51,647 nucleotides of DNA. Source: Deltaproteobacteria bacterium (GTDB lineage: Bacteria > Desulfobacterota > Desulfuromonadia > Desulfuromonadales > BM103). Position 1 is the stretch's first letter. Each line of letters starts with the position of its first letter. The notes beneath the pieces are model-generated. The model did no database searches. It saw only the letters and a list, made by a program, of their open reading frames with translations, and was not told the origin of the DNA. The stretch is from the NCBI GenBank assembly GCA_024279915.1, contig JAJRRB010000017.1, positions 1 through 51,647 on the forward strand, written 5' to 3'. A program made the position numbers and the translations under genes. Shown here piece after piece: positions 10,901 to 19,660 of the stretch.

Positions 10901-11181
10901 AAGGTTAAGGAGTCGGTATCGAACAGGTTGCTCTGCGAGGCATCGGCCATGACGGCCGTGAAGATTTCGCTCAGGATGGTATTTGGGAAGGGGAAACGGG
11001 CATTGGCGATCAGCCCCATTCGTTGTGCCAGCTCAATACAAAGCCAGCGTTCCATGCCACGGCTTTGCACGACAATCGTAACCGGGGTCAGAGGGTCACG
11101 GTTGTAAACAGATAACTCGCCAGCGAGTGCCTCGGCGAGACTCTCAACGTGATTGCTTTGATGAATGATCAGGCCGGGCAT
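7916..11181 (-). CDS. recC: exodeoxyribonuclease V gamma subunit, RecC (reading frame broken once)
   Basis: The Chi-scanning subunit of RecBCD. The N-terminal part (MPGLIIHQSNHVESLAEALA, then VVQSRGMERWL and ANARFPFP) is in one frame and stops at 10576 after SIPEKL. The rest (REALIFGISTLPKLHLEVLA, FLMNPCQEFWHDI, through to the C-terminus) is in the -1 frame and open to 7916. Adding one base to the run of four C in AGTATCCCCGAG restores ...NSIPREALIFGIS..., which matches RecC, and gives about 1088 residues, a normal length. The start is the ATG at 11181 with GGGGGAT 5 bases upstream; the longer frame to 11295 lacks family similarity. This is either a sequencing undercall, a real mutation that would disable RecBCD, or recoding. 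Identity is certain; the intactness of the gene is not. Confidence 0.9.
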
Positions 11182-11479
11182 ATATCCCCCAGGATGTGCT
11201 GCAATGCAATGATTAACAGAGAGAGTCAGATGTTTCATCTCTGTCACGAGTGTATGACAGATTAAGTCATCGCCTGTTGCCCTTGACTGAGACAAAGCTG
11301 CGGATGTTCATTCTCTCACTGATAACACCTGGCGATTATAGTCTTTTCATCCTCAGGGTCAAAAAGGATTTCGGAAGATCTGGGCCGCTTTCCTCTATCC
11401 ACATAATTCTGCGTCATTTTTTATCTAATAAATGCGATATACTGTGAGCGGTTAAGCTCCACATCAACAGGAGATTGAC

Positions 11480-12198
11480 ATGCGAAGAGTGTGTGATTTG
11501 CCATGCAAGGTCCTCTTTCTTCTGCTCTGCTTCGCCCTGCTGCCGTTGGACTGTGCTTTGGCTGAAGACGATCGGTCCGCTGAGCGCAAGACGATGGTGG
11601 CGGAGCAGATTGTGGCGCGGGGTGTGAAGGATCCGGCAACGCTGGCGGCCATGCGTGCGGTGCCGCGACACAAATTCGTTCCCCTGGTACAGACTTTCTT
11701 CGCCTACGATGACCGCCCTCTGCCGATCGGCCATGGGCAGACCATCTCCCAGCCGTTCATCGTTGCCTACATGACAGAAATTATCCACCCCGGCCCCGGC
11801 AAGAAGATTCTCGAGGGCGGTACTGGTTCCGGCTACCAGGCTGCGATTCTGGCGGCTACTGGGGCGGAGGTATACACCATCGAGATCATCCCGGGTCTGG
11901 CTGAATCAGCATCGAAAAAGCTGCAGCAGTTAGGCTACGACAAGGTGAGAACGAAGGTGGCCGACGGATATTACGGCTGGGCCGAGCATGCACCATTCGA
12001 TGCGATCATCGTCACCGCCGCGACCGAGTTTGTCCCACCGCCACTGATCGAGCAACTCAAGGATGCGGGACTGATGATCATCCCGGTCGGTTAGCCCTTC
12101 TTCGTGCAGACCCTGATGCTGGTGCAGAAAAAGGGAGAAATACCACTTCTGCCAGCCTGATGCCGGTGCGCTTCGTTCCGTTCCGCAGAGCCGAATAG
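11480..12198 (+). pseudogene. pcm: exported protein-L-isoaspartate O-methyltransferase, 3' end disrupted
   Basis: A SAM-dependent protein repair methyltransferase acting on isoaspartyl residues. An N-terminal signal peptide (hydrophobic run FLLLCFALLPLDCALA, cleavage near residue 28) suggests a periplasmic form. Motifs are AVPRHKFVP, IGHGQTISQPFIVAYM, the SAM-binding LEGGTGSGYQ at residues 111-120, and DAIIVTAATEFVPPPLIEQL. Translation as given stops with TAG at 12092-12094 after MIIPVG (204 residues). Sequence beyond the stop still encodes the conserved tail: FFVQTLMLVQKK in the same frame, then MPVRFVPFRRAE in the -1 frame, ending at 12196-12198. Both a nonsense codon and a one-base shift, plausibly in an A5 run, are therefore needed to explain the break. 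The start has AGGAG 8 bases upstream. The intact gene would end two bases before the next gene starts. Confidence 0.85.
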
Positions 12199-12199
12199 T

Positions 12200-14575
12200 A
12201 TGGTCGGGCTCTGCAACCTCCGCCATCTCTCCCTGGCGTTGGTCTCTGCCGCCTTACTCGCCTTCCAGATCGTCCTGCTGCAAAGCCTCGCCACCAGCCA
12301 GTGGCACCATTTTGCCTCTTTCGTCATCTCTATTGCCCTGCTCGGCTTTGGTGCCGCCGGTACGATCCTCACCTTGACCCGTAACTGGATGGTCGCACGA
12401 CAGGGACCACTGCTGCCGCTCTTGCTCTGCGCTTCCGCCGTGGCTCTGGCAGGGGTAATGAGGTTGACCCAGGGGCTGTTGGGTGGCTTCGATTCCCTGC
12501 TCCTGTTCGTCGTTCCAGGCGAGATGCTGCGGCTTGCGGCGGTGGCGTTTCTGCTGATGCTCCCATTCTTTTTCGGCGCACTCGCCATCGGCCTGATCTT
12601 CACCGTCGAGACCGAAAGGATCGGCAGCTACTATTTCGCCAATATGTTCGGTTCCGGGCTTGGCAGTATTCTCGGTCTGGTCGGCCTTTCCCTGCTGTTG
12701 CCGCAGTCCTTACCGCCGTTTTGTGCATTATTAGCACTGGCTGCGGGCGCCGTGCTGATGCCGGGGACTGGCAGAAGTGTACGCAGCGTCATGCTGTGCG
12801 GCCTGATTCTGGTGGCGGCCTCCCTGTTCCTGCCTGCGCAGTTGCATCTCTCGCAGTACAAAGATCTGAGTCGCACCCTTGATCTGCCGGAGGCAACAAT
12901 TGTCGCCCACCGGCCGGCAGCGGCCGGACAGGTCCATATCGTCGCCTCGCCGGTACTGCGTAGCGCCGCCGGTGTGAGCCTCAACTGGTCCGGCCCCATG
13001 CCGAGGACCAAAGCGGTCTTCATCAATGGCGACATGGTCGGCAGCCTGCCGCCCCTCCCGGCAATCAATAACCCGCGCGATGCCTCGACTTTCGCGCTCC
13101 CCTATGCTGTTCGCACACCGCACAGTGTGTTGGTGCTCAATGCCGGCACCGGTGTCGATGTGGCCCAGGCCCTCGGCCAGAATGTCGGCACAGTGGTCGC
13201 TGTGGAACCGCACCGGCCGTTGACTGAGACATTGCGCAGAAATGCTCCGGAGAGTTTCGGCCGGCTGCTCACCGACATCAGAGTCACCTGGCAAGAGACC
13301 GCCTCACGCACCTGGCTGGCCCGCGACCGGCAGAGCTACGATCTGATCATACTTCCTGGTATTGGCGGCTTCGGAGGCAATGCCGGACTTTTTGCCTTGC
13401 GCGAACAGCCGCTGCTGACTCGCGAAGCAATGCGACGAATCTGGGAAAAGCTCACCCCTCAGGGCATGCTGACGATTACTGCATGGGTCGATTACCCGGT
13501 GCGCAACCCGGTGCGCCTGCTGGCATCTCTGGTGGAAACTCTGGTCGACGAAGGTGTTGCTAAACCCACTGATCATATCGCTGCAGTACGTAGCTGGGGT
13601 ACCATCACGGTCTGTCTCAAGCGCACCCCTTACACGTCAGGAGAGTTGGACAACATCAGGGCCTTCGCCACGCGCTGGGCCTTCGACCCGGCCCTTCTCC
13701 CCGATCTGCGACCAGAGGAGCGGCAGGTCTACAACCGCCTACAGGACGAATCCCTCTTTGTCCTGTTCGATGCGATCATCAATGATGAGCGAGAAGCTCT
13801 CTACCGTGACTATGCCTTTCGCGTCTGGCCGGTTAGCGACGATCAGCCATTCTTCTCGCAGTTTCTGCGCTGGGGCCGGCTCACCACCATGGCCGAGCTT
13901 TATGGGAAGCACACCACCCCATTTCTGGAGTTGGGGATGCTGGTGGCCGGGCTGGCCGCGCTGGTGTTGACGATCCTGGCCGTGCTGCTGATCATACTGC
14001 CGCTGGTACGACTGCCACGGGAAGGGCGGCACGGGTGGGAGACTCTGTTCTATTTCGGCGGGCTTGGAATCGGTTACATGTGGACGGAGTTGGCTCTTAT
14101 CCATCGCTTCATATTTTATCTGGGTCAGCCGGTATACGCGGCTGCGCTGGTTGTGGGGGTCCTGCTTGCAGGCTCGGCGACTGGCAGTGCCCTGACCGGG
14201 CGTTTCACAGAACTTCGTCCTTGGCGTTGGGCCGCCGTGGTGGCTGGCACCCTGGTTCTTTACGCCCTGCTGCTCACATCATTGCTGCAGGCAACTCTGC
14301 CGTTGCCTCTACCGGGGCGCGTCACCCTGGCAGTACTGATATTGCTACCGGCAGCAGTGGTGATGGGAATGCCTTTCCCCCTCGGTCTGCGGTTGCTCAA
14401 CCGGGTGCGCTCAGCCGAAGTCCCCTGGGCCTGGGGGATCAACGGCTGCCTGTCGGTGGTCGGTGCCGCTGTAGCGACCTTGATCGCGGTAGAAGTAGGG
14501 TATAGCCTGTTGCTGATTCTGGCGGCCGGAGCCTACCTGGTGTCAGTAGCGGTGCGTTTTCGTGGTGAGGAGTGA
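12200..14575 (+). CDS. polytopic membrane protein with spermidine-synthase-like methyltransferase domain
   Basis: A 791-residue protein with three parts. Residues 1-225 carry about seven hydrophobic helices (LALVSAALLAFQIVLLQ, FASFVISIALLGFGAAG and so on). Residues about 240-560 form a soluble Rossmann-like domain with VLVLNAGTGVDVAQAL and VVAVEPHRPL (SAM/spermidine-synthase motif I and the acidic end of beta-2), then YDLIILPGIGGFGG. The C-terminal 230 residues contain six or seven more helices, including YMWTELALIHRFIFYLGQPVY and VVMGMPFPLGLRLL. This architecture is known from fused MFS-like/spermidine-synthase-like proteins of unknown substrate. The canonical polyamine-synthase aspartates are not evident, so a different small-molecule or aminopropyl-like transfer is possible. 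It follows pcm by one base and shares that gene's high GC content, unlike the flanks. Confidence 0.75.
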   Translation: MVGLCNLRHLSLALVSAALLAFQIVLLQSLATSQWHHFASFVISIALLGFGAAGTILTLTRNWMVARQGPLLPLLLCASAVALAGVMRLTQGLLGGFDSLLLFVVPGEMLRLAAVAFLLMLPFFFGALAIGLIFTVETERIGSYYFANMFGSGLGSILGLVGLSLLLPQSLPPFCALLALAAGAVLMPGTGRSVRSVMLCGLILVAASLFLPAQLHLSQYKDLSRTLDLPEATIVAHRPAAAGQVHIVASPVLRSAAGVSLNWSGPMPRTKAVFINGDMVGSLPPLPAINNPRDASTFALPYAVRTPHSVLVLNAGTGVDVAQALGQNVGTVVAVEPHRPLTETLRRNAPESFGRLLTDIRVTWQETASRTWLARDRQSYDLIILPGIGGFGGNAGLFALREQPLLTREAMRRIWEKLTPQGMLTITAWVDYPVRNPVRLLASLVETLVDEGVAKPTDHIAAVRSWGTITVCLKRTPYTSGELDNIRAFATRWAFDPALLPDLRPEERQVYNRLQDESLFVLFDAIINDEREALYRDYAFRVWPVSDDQPFFSQFLRWGRLTTMAELYGKHTTPFLELGMLVAGLAALVLTILAVLLIILPLVRLPREGRHGWETLFYFGGLGIGYMWTELALIHRFIFYLGQPVYAAALVVGVLLAGSATGSALTGRFTELRPWRWAAVVAGTLVLYALLLTSLLQATLPLPLPGRVTLAVLILLPAAVVMGMPFPLGLRLLNRVRSAEVPWAWGINGCLSVVGAAVATLIAVEVGYSLLLILAAGAYLVSVAVRFRGEE

Positions 14576-14847
14576 ATGGATGCTGCAAGGGAGGCTTTTC
14601 TGTATGCATGACCATGTTTGTCAAGTATCGCCGCCGTTTTAATGTATGCTTTATACAAAGAGTTTTCGTAACTATTCAGCACAAACTGAAATGTTAGTAA
14701 ATATCTATAAACAGGACACTGATTGCACGGATGAACACGGATTTAGAGAAAAGGTATCAAGGCTTTTTTGTTTGATCCGTGTAAATCAGATTCTTATCCG
14801 TGTCCAGAGGTTTTGTAGTTGTTGTCGGAAAACTGGAGAGTTGAAGC
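14576..14847. repeat. intergenic region with imperfect inverted repeat (CACGGAT/ATCCGTG)
   Basis: A gap of 272 bases before pntAA. Bases 14714-14805 hold an imperfect inverted repeat: the left arm contains GGACACTGATTGCACGGAT and the right arm ATCCGTGTCC, with AACACGGATTT facing GATCCGTGTAAATC inside. Such sequences are common intergenic repeats in related genomes (general knowledge, not checked here). An open frame covering it (14646-14873) reads through the repeat and overlaps the real pntAA start, so I treat it as spurious. Confidence 0.5.
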
Positions 14848-15984
14848 ATGACATGGATAGCTATTCCCAATGAGACTGGTCCTGCGGATAAACGGACCGC
14901 GATGACTCCGGACAATGTCGGGAAACTAACGCACGCCGGTGCCGAGGTGCTGGTGGAGACAGGACTCGGGGCTGGTTGCGGATATCATGACGAGCTGTAC
15001 GAGGAGGCAGGAGCCAGGGTGGCTGGCGAACGCCGGGAGCTGTTTGAGAAGGCCGATATCGTACTGCGGGTACATAAACCAGGGGCTAATGAGATTGCGC
15101 AACTGAAAAAAGGCACCATCCATATCAGCTATCTCGATCCCTTCAACGAAAAGCGCCTGGTCGAGGCACTCAGGGACCAGCGTATCAGTGCGATCAGTAT
15201 GGAAATGATTCCCCGAACTACCCGTGCCCAGAAAATGGATGCTTTGAGCTCTCAGGCGAGCCTGGCTGGTTATGTCATGGTGATACAGGCCGTCAACAGG
15301 TTGAATCGCATCCTGCCGATGATGATGACACCGTCCGGTACGATTAAGCCGGCCAAGGTGTTTGTGATCGGTGCAGGGGTCGCCGGACTGCAGGCGATCG
15401 CGACTGCCAAGCGTCTTGGCGCCAGGGTGACGGCTTTTGACACCCGTGCTGTCGTCGCGGAGCAAGTTGAGTCTCTGGGGGCCAGTTTCCTCAAAATCAA
15501 TATCGGTGAAACCGGCCAGACCGAAGACGGATATGCCCGTCCATTATCGCCGGAGCAGGTGACCAAACAGCAACAGGGCCAGGCTGACGAGATCGCCAAA
15601 TCAGATATCGTCATCACTACGGCCCAGCTTTTCGGCCGCAAACCTCCGCTGTTGGTGACTCGCAACACGATCGGGAGCATGCAGCCAGGCAGCGTGATCG
15701 TCGATATGGCTGCGGAGACTGGCGGCAACGTCGAAGGCTCCGTACCCGGCGAGACGGTTGACCTCGACGGCGTAACCATTATCGGCAGTGGCAACTGGTC
15801 AGGCCAGGGGTGCCGCGATGCCAGCAATATGTACTCCAATAACCTCTTCAACCTGGTCGAAGAATACTGGAACGCTGAACAGAAAAGTTTCGAAGTCGAC
15901 CTCAACGACGACATCCTTGCCGGTTGCTTGATCACCCATGGCGGGGAAATTGTCAATACCACCATCCGTAAACACTACGCATAA
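14848..15984 (+). CDS. pntAA: proton-translocating NAD(P) transhydrogenase alpha subunit, NAD(H)-binding part
   Basis: Domain I of the transhydrogenase, which couples hydride transfer between NADH and NADP+ to proton flow. It has 378 residues with the alanine-dehydrogenase/PNT fold: MTWIAIPNETGPADKRTAMTP at the start, SMEMIPRTTRAQKMDALSSQ around residue 115-134, the Rossmann motif VFVIGAGVAGLQAIATAKRLGA near 170-190, FDTRAVVAEQVESLGA and VIVDMAAETGGNVE. The protein ends before any membrane helix; these are encoded by the next gene, the split arrangement known from Rhodospirillum and many other bacteria. The start has GGAGAG 8 bases upstream. First gene of a compact three-gene operon. Confidence 0.95.
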   Translation: MTWIAIPNETGPADKRTAMTPDNVGKLTHAGAEVLVETGLGAGCGYHDELYEEAGARVAGERRELFEKADIVLRVHKPGANEIAQLKKGTIHISYLDPFNEKRLVEALRDQRISAISMEMIPRTTRAQKMDALSSQASLAGYVMVIQAVNRLNRILPMMMTPSGTIKPAKVFVIGAGVAGLQAIATAKRLGARVTAFDTRAVVAEQVESLGASFLKINIGETGQTEDGYARPLSPEQVTKQQQGQADEIAKSDIVITTAQLFGRKPPLLVTRNTIGSMQPGSVIVDMAAETGGNVEGSVPGETVDLDGVTIIGSGNWSGQGCRDASNMYSNNLFNLVEEYWNAEQKSFEVDLNDDILAGCLITHGGEIVNTTIRKHYA

Positions 15985-15994
15985 AGGAGGGTCC

Positions 15995-16282
15995 ATGGAG
16001 CTGGTCTATCTATCATTTATCCTGATCTTATCGGTCTTCCTCGGCTTTGAGTTGATCCAGAAAGTTCCGTCTACTCTGCATACTCCGTTGATGTCAGGTG
16101 CTAACGCCATCTCCGGGATCACTCTGGTGGGGGCGCTGGCGGGAGCCGGAAGCGAAAGCTCGATACTGACGATTATTCTCGGCACCACGGCTGTGACTTT
16201 CGCGACCATCAATGTCGTTGGCGGTTATCTGGTCACAGATCGGATGCTGGCGATGTTCAAGAAGAAGGCTACGGAGAAGTAA
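15995..16282 (+). CDS. pntAB: NAD(P) transhydrogenase alpha subunit, membrane part
   Basis: A small membrane subunit of 95 residues containing the three or four helices that, in one-chain enzymes, follow the NAD domain. Hydrophobic runs are LVYLSFILILSVFLGFELI, ISGITLVGALAGA and ILTIILGTTAVTFATINVVG, and VPSTLHTPLMSGANAISGI is the conserved PNT block. The start at 15995 is chosen because a near-perfect AAGGAGG lies 4 bases upstream; a longer frame begins inside pntAA and has no such site. It overlaps the pntB start by one base (TAATG). Confidence 0.93.
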   Translation: MELVYLSFILILSVFLGFELIQKVPSTLHTPLMSGANAISGITLVGALAGAGSESSILTIILGTTAVTFATINVVGGYLVTDRMLAMFKKKATEK

Positions 16283-17646
16283 TGCCGACGATAATGCTCA
16301 TCAATCTGTCCTACATTGTCGCCGCGGTTCTCTTTATTCTCGGCCTGAAGCTCCTCGGCAGTCCGGCTACAGCGCGGCGGGGGAATATGCTCTCTGCGCT
16401 GGGGATGCTGCTGGCGGTTGTCGTGACCCTGCTGGATCACGCCATCATTGACTATCGCTGGATCCTGCTGGGCATGGTGATTGGTAGCGTGGTTGGCGCA
16501 CTTGCTGCGCGGCTGGTGGCAATGACCGCCATGCCCGAGATGGTTGCCCTGTTCAACGGTTTCGGCGGCATCGCCAGCCTGCTGGTTGGTTGGGTGGCTC
16601 TGGCGCAACCACAGCTGGACAACTTTCTCCTGTTGACCGTTTTTCTGTCGATTCTGATCGGTGGTGTCACCTTTACCGGCAGCCTTGTCGCCTGGGGTAA
16701 ACTGAGCGAATTGCTTCCTGGACGGCCAATTGTCTTTCGCGGCCAGCGCCTGGTGAATGTTGCCCTCCTGCTGGCGAACTTTGCCTGCGGCGCGATGTTT
16801 GTGCTTGATCCGCAGCAACCCCTGTGGCTCTACCTTACGATAGCGCTCTCTGCAACCATGGGGGTGATGACAGTGATTCCGATCGGCGGGGCCGATATGC
16901 CGGTGATTATTTCACTGCTCAACAGCTACTCAGGACTCGCTGCCTGTGCGGCCGGTTTCGCTATCAATAACAATATTCTGATCGTGGCGGGTTCACTAGT
17001 CGGGGCAAGTGGCATCATTCTGACCAGGATCATGTGTAAGGCCATGAACCGGACGCTTGGCAACGTCCTCTTCTCCGGGTTCGGCGCCGCTGCCGCTGCC
17101 AGCGACAAGATTGAAGGGGAGGGGACGGCGCTCTCTGCCGAGGATGCCTACTATGTCCTTGAAGCCGCTCAGAGCGTGGTTATTATCCCTGGCTACGGAA
17201 TGGCTGTTGCGCAGGCCCAGCACGTTGTCAAAGAACTGCAGGAAGTTTTGCAGCAGAACGGTTGTGAAGTTGTCTATGCTATCCATCCGGTGGCTGGACG
17301 AATGCCGGGACATATGAACGTACTGTTAGCCGAAGCGGATGTTTCCTATGATCTGTTGCTGGAGATGGATGACATCAATCCACGTATGGAGACTTTCGAT
17401 GTTGCGATCGTGATTGGTGCTAATGATGTGGTTAACACGGCTGCCCGTGATACGATAAGCAGTCCCATCTTCGGGATGCCAATCATCAATGCCGACTACG
17501 CCCGTAGCGTGTTCGTCCTCAAGAGGTCAATGGCCTCGGGTTTCGCCGGGCTGGACAATCCGCTGTTCTACGGAAAAAATTCCCGAATGATCTTTGGTGA
17601 CGCCAAGGAGACAGTCAACAAACTGATTCGCGAGTTCTCTACCTGA
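16282..17646 (+). CDS. pntB: NAD(P) transhydrogenase beta subunit
   Basis: Membrane domain II plus NADP(H)-binding domain III, 454 residues. The N-terminal half has about eight helices, including TAMPEMVALFNGFGGIASLL and VTFTGSLVAWGKLSE. The C-terminal domain shows the NADP motif VVIIPGYGMAVAQAQH, YAIHPVAGRMPGHMNVLLAEA, VAIVIGANDVVNTAA and VFVLKRSMASGFAGLDNPLF, with YGKNSRMIFGDAK near the end. Length and all motifs are normal. With pntAA and pntAB it forms a complete enzyme that would poise NADPH against NADH. Confidence 0.96.
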   Translation: MPTIMLINLSYIVAAVLFILGLKLLGSPATARRGNMLSALGMLLAVVVTLLDHAIIDYRWILLGMVIGSVVGALAARLVAMTAMPEMVALFNGFGGIASLLVGWVALAQPQLDNFLLLTVFLSILIGGVTFTGSLVAWGKLSELLPGRPIVFRGQRLVNVALLLANFACGAMFVLDPQQPLWLYLTIALSATMGVMTVIPIGGADMPVIISLLNSYSGLAACAAGFAINNNILIVAGSLVGASGIILTRIMCKAMNRTLGNVLFSGFGAAAAASDKIEGEGTALSAEDAYYVLEAAQSVVIIPGYGMAVAQAQHVVKELQEVLQQNGCEVVYAIHPVAGRMPGHMNVLLAEADVSYDLLLEMDDINPRMETFDVAIVIGANDVVNTAARDTISSPIFGMPIINADYARSVFVLKRSMASGFAGLDNPLFYGKNSRMIFGDAKETVNKLIREFST

Positions 17647-17707
17647 CCGCGCGGAGTTGAAGACCACAATTTGTGCGTCACCTCTTTACTGTCTATCCTT
17701 TGTCCGG

Positions 17708-18184
17708 TCACCAGCCGTTGACCGCCTCGTCAGCGAGAACCTTGGCTAATTTGTCCTGGACATGGTGCAATCGCTCGCCGGTGAGGGTGGCGATGTTGCG
17801 CATAAAGACGTAGGCCAGGTGATAATTTGTCTCAAAGATCACATGGAGGGTGTCCCGATCGATCTCGAGTAGCGTGGTCTTGCCCCTGCAGTATCCGGAA
17901 AGCCGGTATTTGTGCGGTGGCACAATTGCTGACCAGCCGACTGCAGATCCTGGATTTCGTGATGCGATGGTGGTGTCTGCGTTCTCCCGTTGAGGCATCT
18001 CAAAGTGGAGATCGATACCCCCTTTCATGATCAGGTACAGTTTAGTCGCCTCAGTCTGCTCCATGAAAAGGTTGGTGCCGTCCGCATAAGTATTCTCTTG
18101 GCACCGGCGTAGAAATGCGTCCGTTTCATCCGGAGCAAGGCCCATGAACAATCCATCCGCAAACAGTTCCGCAGTCTTACTCAT
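17708..18184 (-). CDS. cyclic-nucleotide-binding (CRP-like sensor) domain protein
   Basis: A 158-residue protein with a single cupin-like cNMP-binding fold: ADGTNLFMEQTEATKLYLIMKGGIDLHFE, a core loop PGSAVGWSAIVPPHKYRLSG, then TTLLEIDRDTLHVIFETNYHLAYVFMRNIA, which matches the end of the beta-roll and the C-helix. No DNA-binding helix-turn-helix follows, so it is unlikely to be a complete transcription factor. The usual cyclic-nucleotide arginine is not clear, so the ligand may be something else. The ATG at 18184 has GAAGGTGG upstream; a longer frame to 18223 is less likely. It is transcribed towards pntB and appears monocistronic. Confidence 0.7.
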   Translation of the reverse strand: MSKTAELFADGLFMGLAPDETDAFLRRCQENTYADGTNLFMEQTEATKLYLIMKGGIDLHFEMPQRENADTTIASRNPGSAVGWSAIVPPHKYRLSGYCRGKTTLLEIDRDTLHVIFETNYHLAYVFMRNIATLTGERLHHVQDKLAKVLADEAVNGW

Positions 18185-18473
18185 AAAACCCACCTTCCTT
18201 TCCGGCGCTAGCAGCCAGTTCATTGTTTGTACGACAGGCTGCCGCCACTCAGTTTTCCAGAAAAACTACTACCTCTTTACAATAAGGATACCTTCTTTTC
18301 GGCTGATTGCATGGTTTTGGCGTTGGTCCCAGAGAAAGAAAGGGTTGGAATAAAGCATAGCTACTAAAAATCGTTTTCAGATAGACTTAAATCAACCAAA
18401 ACAAGTATCTTGAACAATCACAATGTTGTAGAGAATATCACCCTATCCAACCCAAACAAGAAAGGCCCTTTCC

Positions 18474-18896
18474 ATGACAGAAATCGATCAAGCCCTCGAA
18501 GTGTTGCGCGCCAATCCAGACGACCATAAAGCACAGTCGGGTTTTTATGACCTGTTTCTCACCTCCAGCTTCTTTATTCCCACCGTCGACGAGATGGTCA
18601 GCACTGATGGAAAAAGTGCCAAAGAGAAGGTCGAAGTGCCGATGATCATCGCGGATGATGGCATCGATTATCTGATATTTTTTGATCAGCAGCAGAGATT
18701 GAACGACTGGGCCAATGAAGAGGTTCCCTCTCTGCAACTGCCGGGGCATGTGCTGGTGGAGATGACCACTGCAGAGCTTCACTGGGCGATGAATATCGGC
18801 ACTGATTACAACAAGCAGTTTGCACCGGATGAGATCACCTGGCTCAAGGAGGTGGTTGAACGTTGCAAGGCAGAGGGTGGGGAACAGCAGTCATGA
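18474..18896 (+). CDS. SseB-like N-terminal domain protein
   Basis: A 140-residue soluble protein resembling the N-terminal domain of SseB (enhanced serine sensitivity) and its relatives: an alpha-helical start (IDQALEVLRANPDDHKAQ), FYDLFLTSSFFIPTVDE, EVPMIIADDGIDYLIFFDQQQRLNDW and GHVLVEMTTAELHWAMNIGTDYNKQF. Such proteins are widespread, and their biochemical role is not established. The stop codon overlaps the start of the thioesterase gene (ATGA), so the two are translationally coupled. Confidence 0.7.
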   Translation: MTEIDQALEVLRANPDDHKAQSGFYDLFLTSSFFIPTVDEMVSTDGKSAKEKVEVPMIIADDGIDYLIFFDQQQRLNDWANEEVPSLQLPGHVLVEMTTAELHWAMNIGTDYNKQFAPDEITWLKEVVERCKAEGGEQQS

Positions 18897-19396
18897 GTCA
18901 TAGAATCACAGGCACCCAGCATATCTCAAAAAACTGTCTGGTCTGCGGAGTCGACAATGATTATGGTTTAAAGACTCGCTTTTACGAGACAGAGGATAAT
19001 GAATTGATTGCAGTCTTCAAGCCCCTGTCAGAGCATCAAAGCTATCCCAACGTTGCTCATGGTGGTATCTCGGCGGCAATTCTTGACGAGGTGATCGGCC
19101 GTGCCATCATGATGACCAACGACAGCAACACTTTCGGGGTAACGGTTGAGTTAAAGGTTCGTTACAAAAAACCGGTCCCTCTCGGCGTGGAATTGAAAGC
19201 AATCGGTCGCATTACCGATGAGAGAAGCCGGACCTTTGCGGGAACCGGAGAGCTCTACCTGCCCAATGGAGAAGTCGCTGTTGAAGCTGAAGGCAAGTAT
19301 ATGAAGCGACGCCTGGATCAGATCACCGATTCTGATTTTTCAGATAGTGAGTGGTTTTTGATGGATGATGAATTACCTGAACAAATATCAATTTAG
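18893..19396 (+). CDS. PaaI-like hotdog-fold thioesterase
   Basis: A 167-residue hotdog-fold protein. The motif NVAHGGISAAILDEVIGRAI is the catalytic helix of PaaI-type acyl-CoA thioesterases (H-G-G with the downstream acidic residue D/E), followed by VTVELKVRYKKPVPLG and the strand GTGELYLPNGEVAVEAEGKYM. The N-terminal segment KNCLVCGVDNDYGLKTRFYE carries two cysteines spaced C-x2-C, as seen in some family members. The start is the ATG that overlaps the SseB-like gene's stop; a longer in-frame start upstream lies within that gene. The substrate cannot be predicted. Confidence 0.8.
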   Translation: MSHRITGTQHISKNCLVCGVDNDYGLKTRFYETEDNELIAVFKPLSEHQSYPNVAHGGISAAILDEVIGRAIMMTNDSNTFGVTVELKVRYKKPVPLGVELKAIGRITDERSRTFAGTGELYLPNGEVAVEAEGKYMKRRLDQITDSDFSDSEWFLMDDELPEQISI

Positions 19397-19438
19397 AAGA
19401 AGTGTCTTGTCTCATCTCCCTGAAATAACTGACAATTC

Positions 19439-19468
19439 TTGACTCGTTCGTGAGTTAACTGTTAATAA
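19439..19468 (+). promoter_or_regulatory. sigma-70-like promoter before the riboswitch
   Basis: TTGACT at 19439-19444 and TAATAA at 19463-19468, 18 bp apart. Transcription would begin near 19475, just upstream of the riboswitch aptamer, which fits a dedicated promoter for the rhomboid gene. Confidence 0.5.
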
Positions 19469-19481
19469 TAAACGCAACTCT

Positions 19482-19557
19482 TTGTTCAAGGGCAAACCTG
19501 CAGTGATGCAGGGGCGCAAAATTACGGGTCCCAAGTGGATCGCCGGATTACCGAAGA
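19482..19557 (+). ncRNA. GEMM-I cyclic-dinucleotide riboswitch aptamer
   Basis: The sequence carries the GEMM-I landmarks in order: AGGGCAAACC at 19489-19498; a perfect stem CCTGCA/TGCAGG closed by the GNRA loop GTGA; GGCGCAAAATTACGGG, the tetraloop-receptor and J1/2 side; and a 3' strand CGCCGGATTACCG that pairs back to the 5' arm. GEMM-I RNAs bind c-di-GMP, and a Geobacter-group variant binds 3',3'-cGAMP (established knowledge). The base I align with Vc2 position 20 is G, which favours c-di-GMP, but this needs a covariance alignment. The aptamer ends about 100 bases before the rhomboid start codon. Confidence 0.85.
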
Positions 19558-19586
19558 GAACGATTGCAATCAGTGTGAACTGAATG

Positions 19587-19628
19587 CGCCCGTCTTCGGC
19601 TTGTCGGAGATGGGCGAATTTGTTTTAA
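19587..19628 (+). terminator. intrinsic terminator, expression platform of the riboswitch
   Basis: A stem of about 13 pairs (CGCCCGTCTTCGG against TCGGAGATGGGCG, with GU wobbles) spans 19587-19616 and is followed by the T-rich AATTTGTTTTAAAT. It sits between the aptamer and the start codon, as expected for transcriptional control by ligand binding. Confidence 0.7.
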
Positions 19629-19660
19629 ATCGTGAATATAGATCATCAGGGGGTGGACAG

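Noticed and set aside
12092-12094. Pyrrolysine at the TAG in pcm
   Set aside because: A frameshift follows within 70 bases, so simple read-through would still not give the full protein.
14646-14873. 75-codon open frame before pntAA
   Set aside because: It reads through an imperfect inverted repeat and overlaps the well-supported pntAA start.
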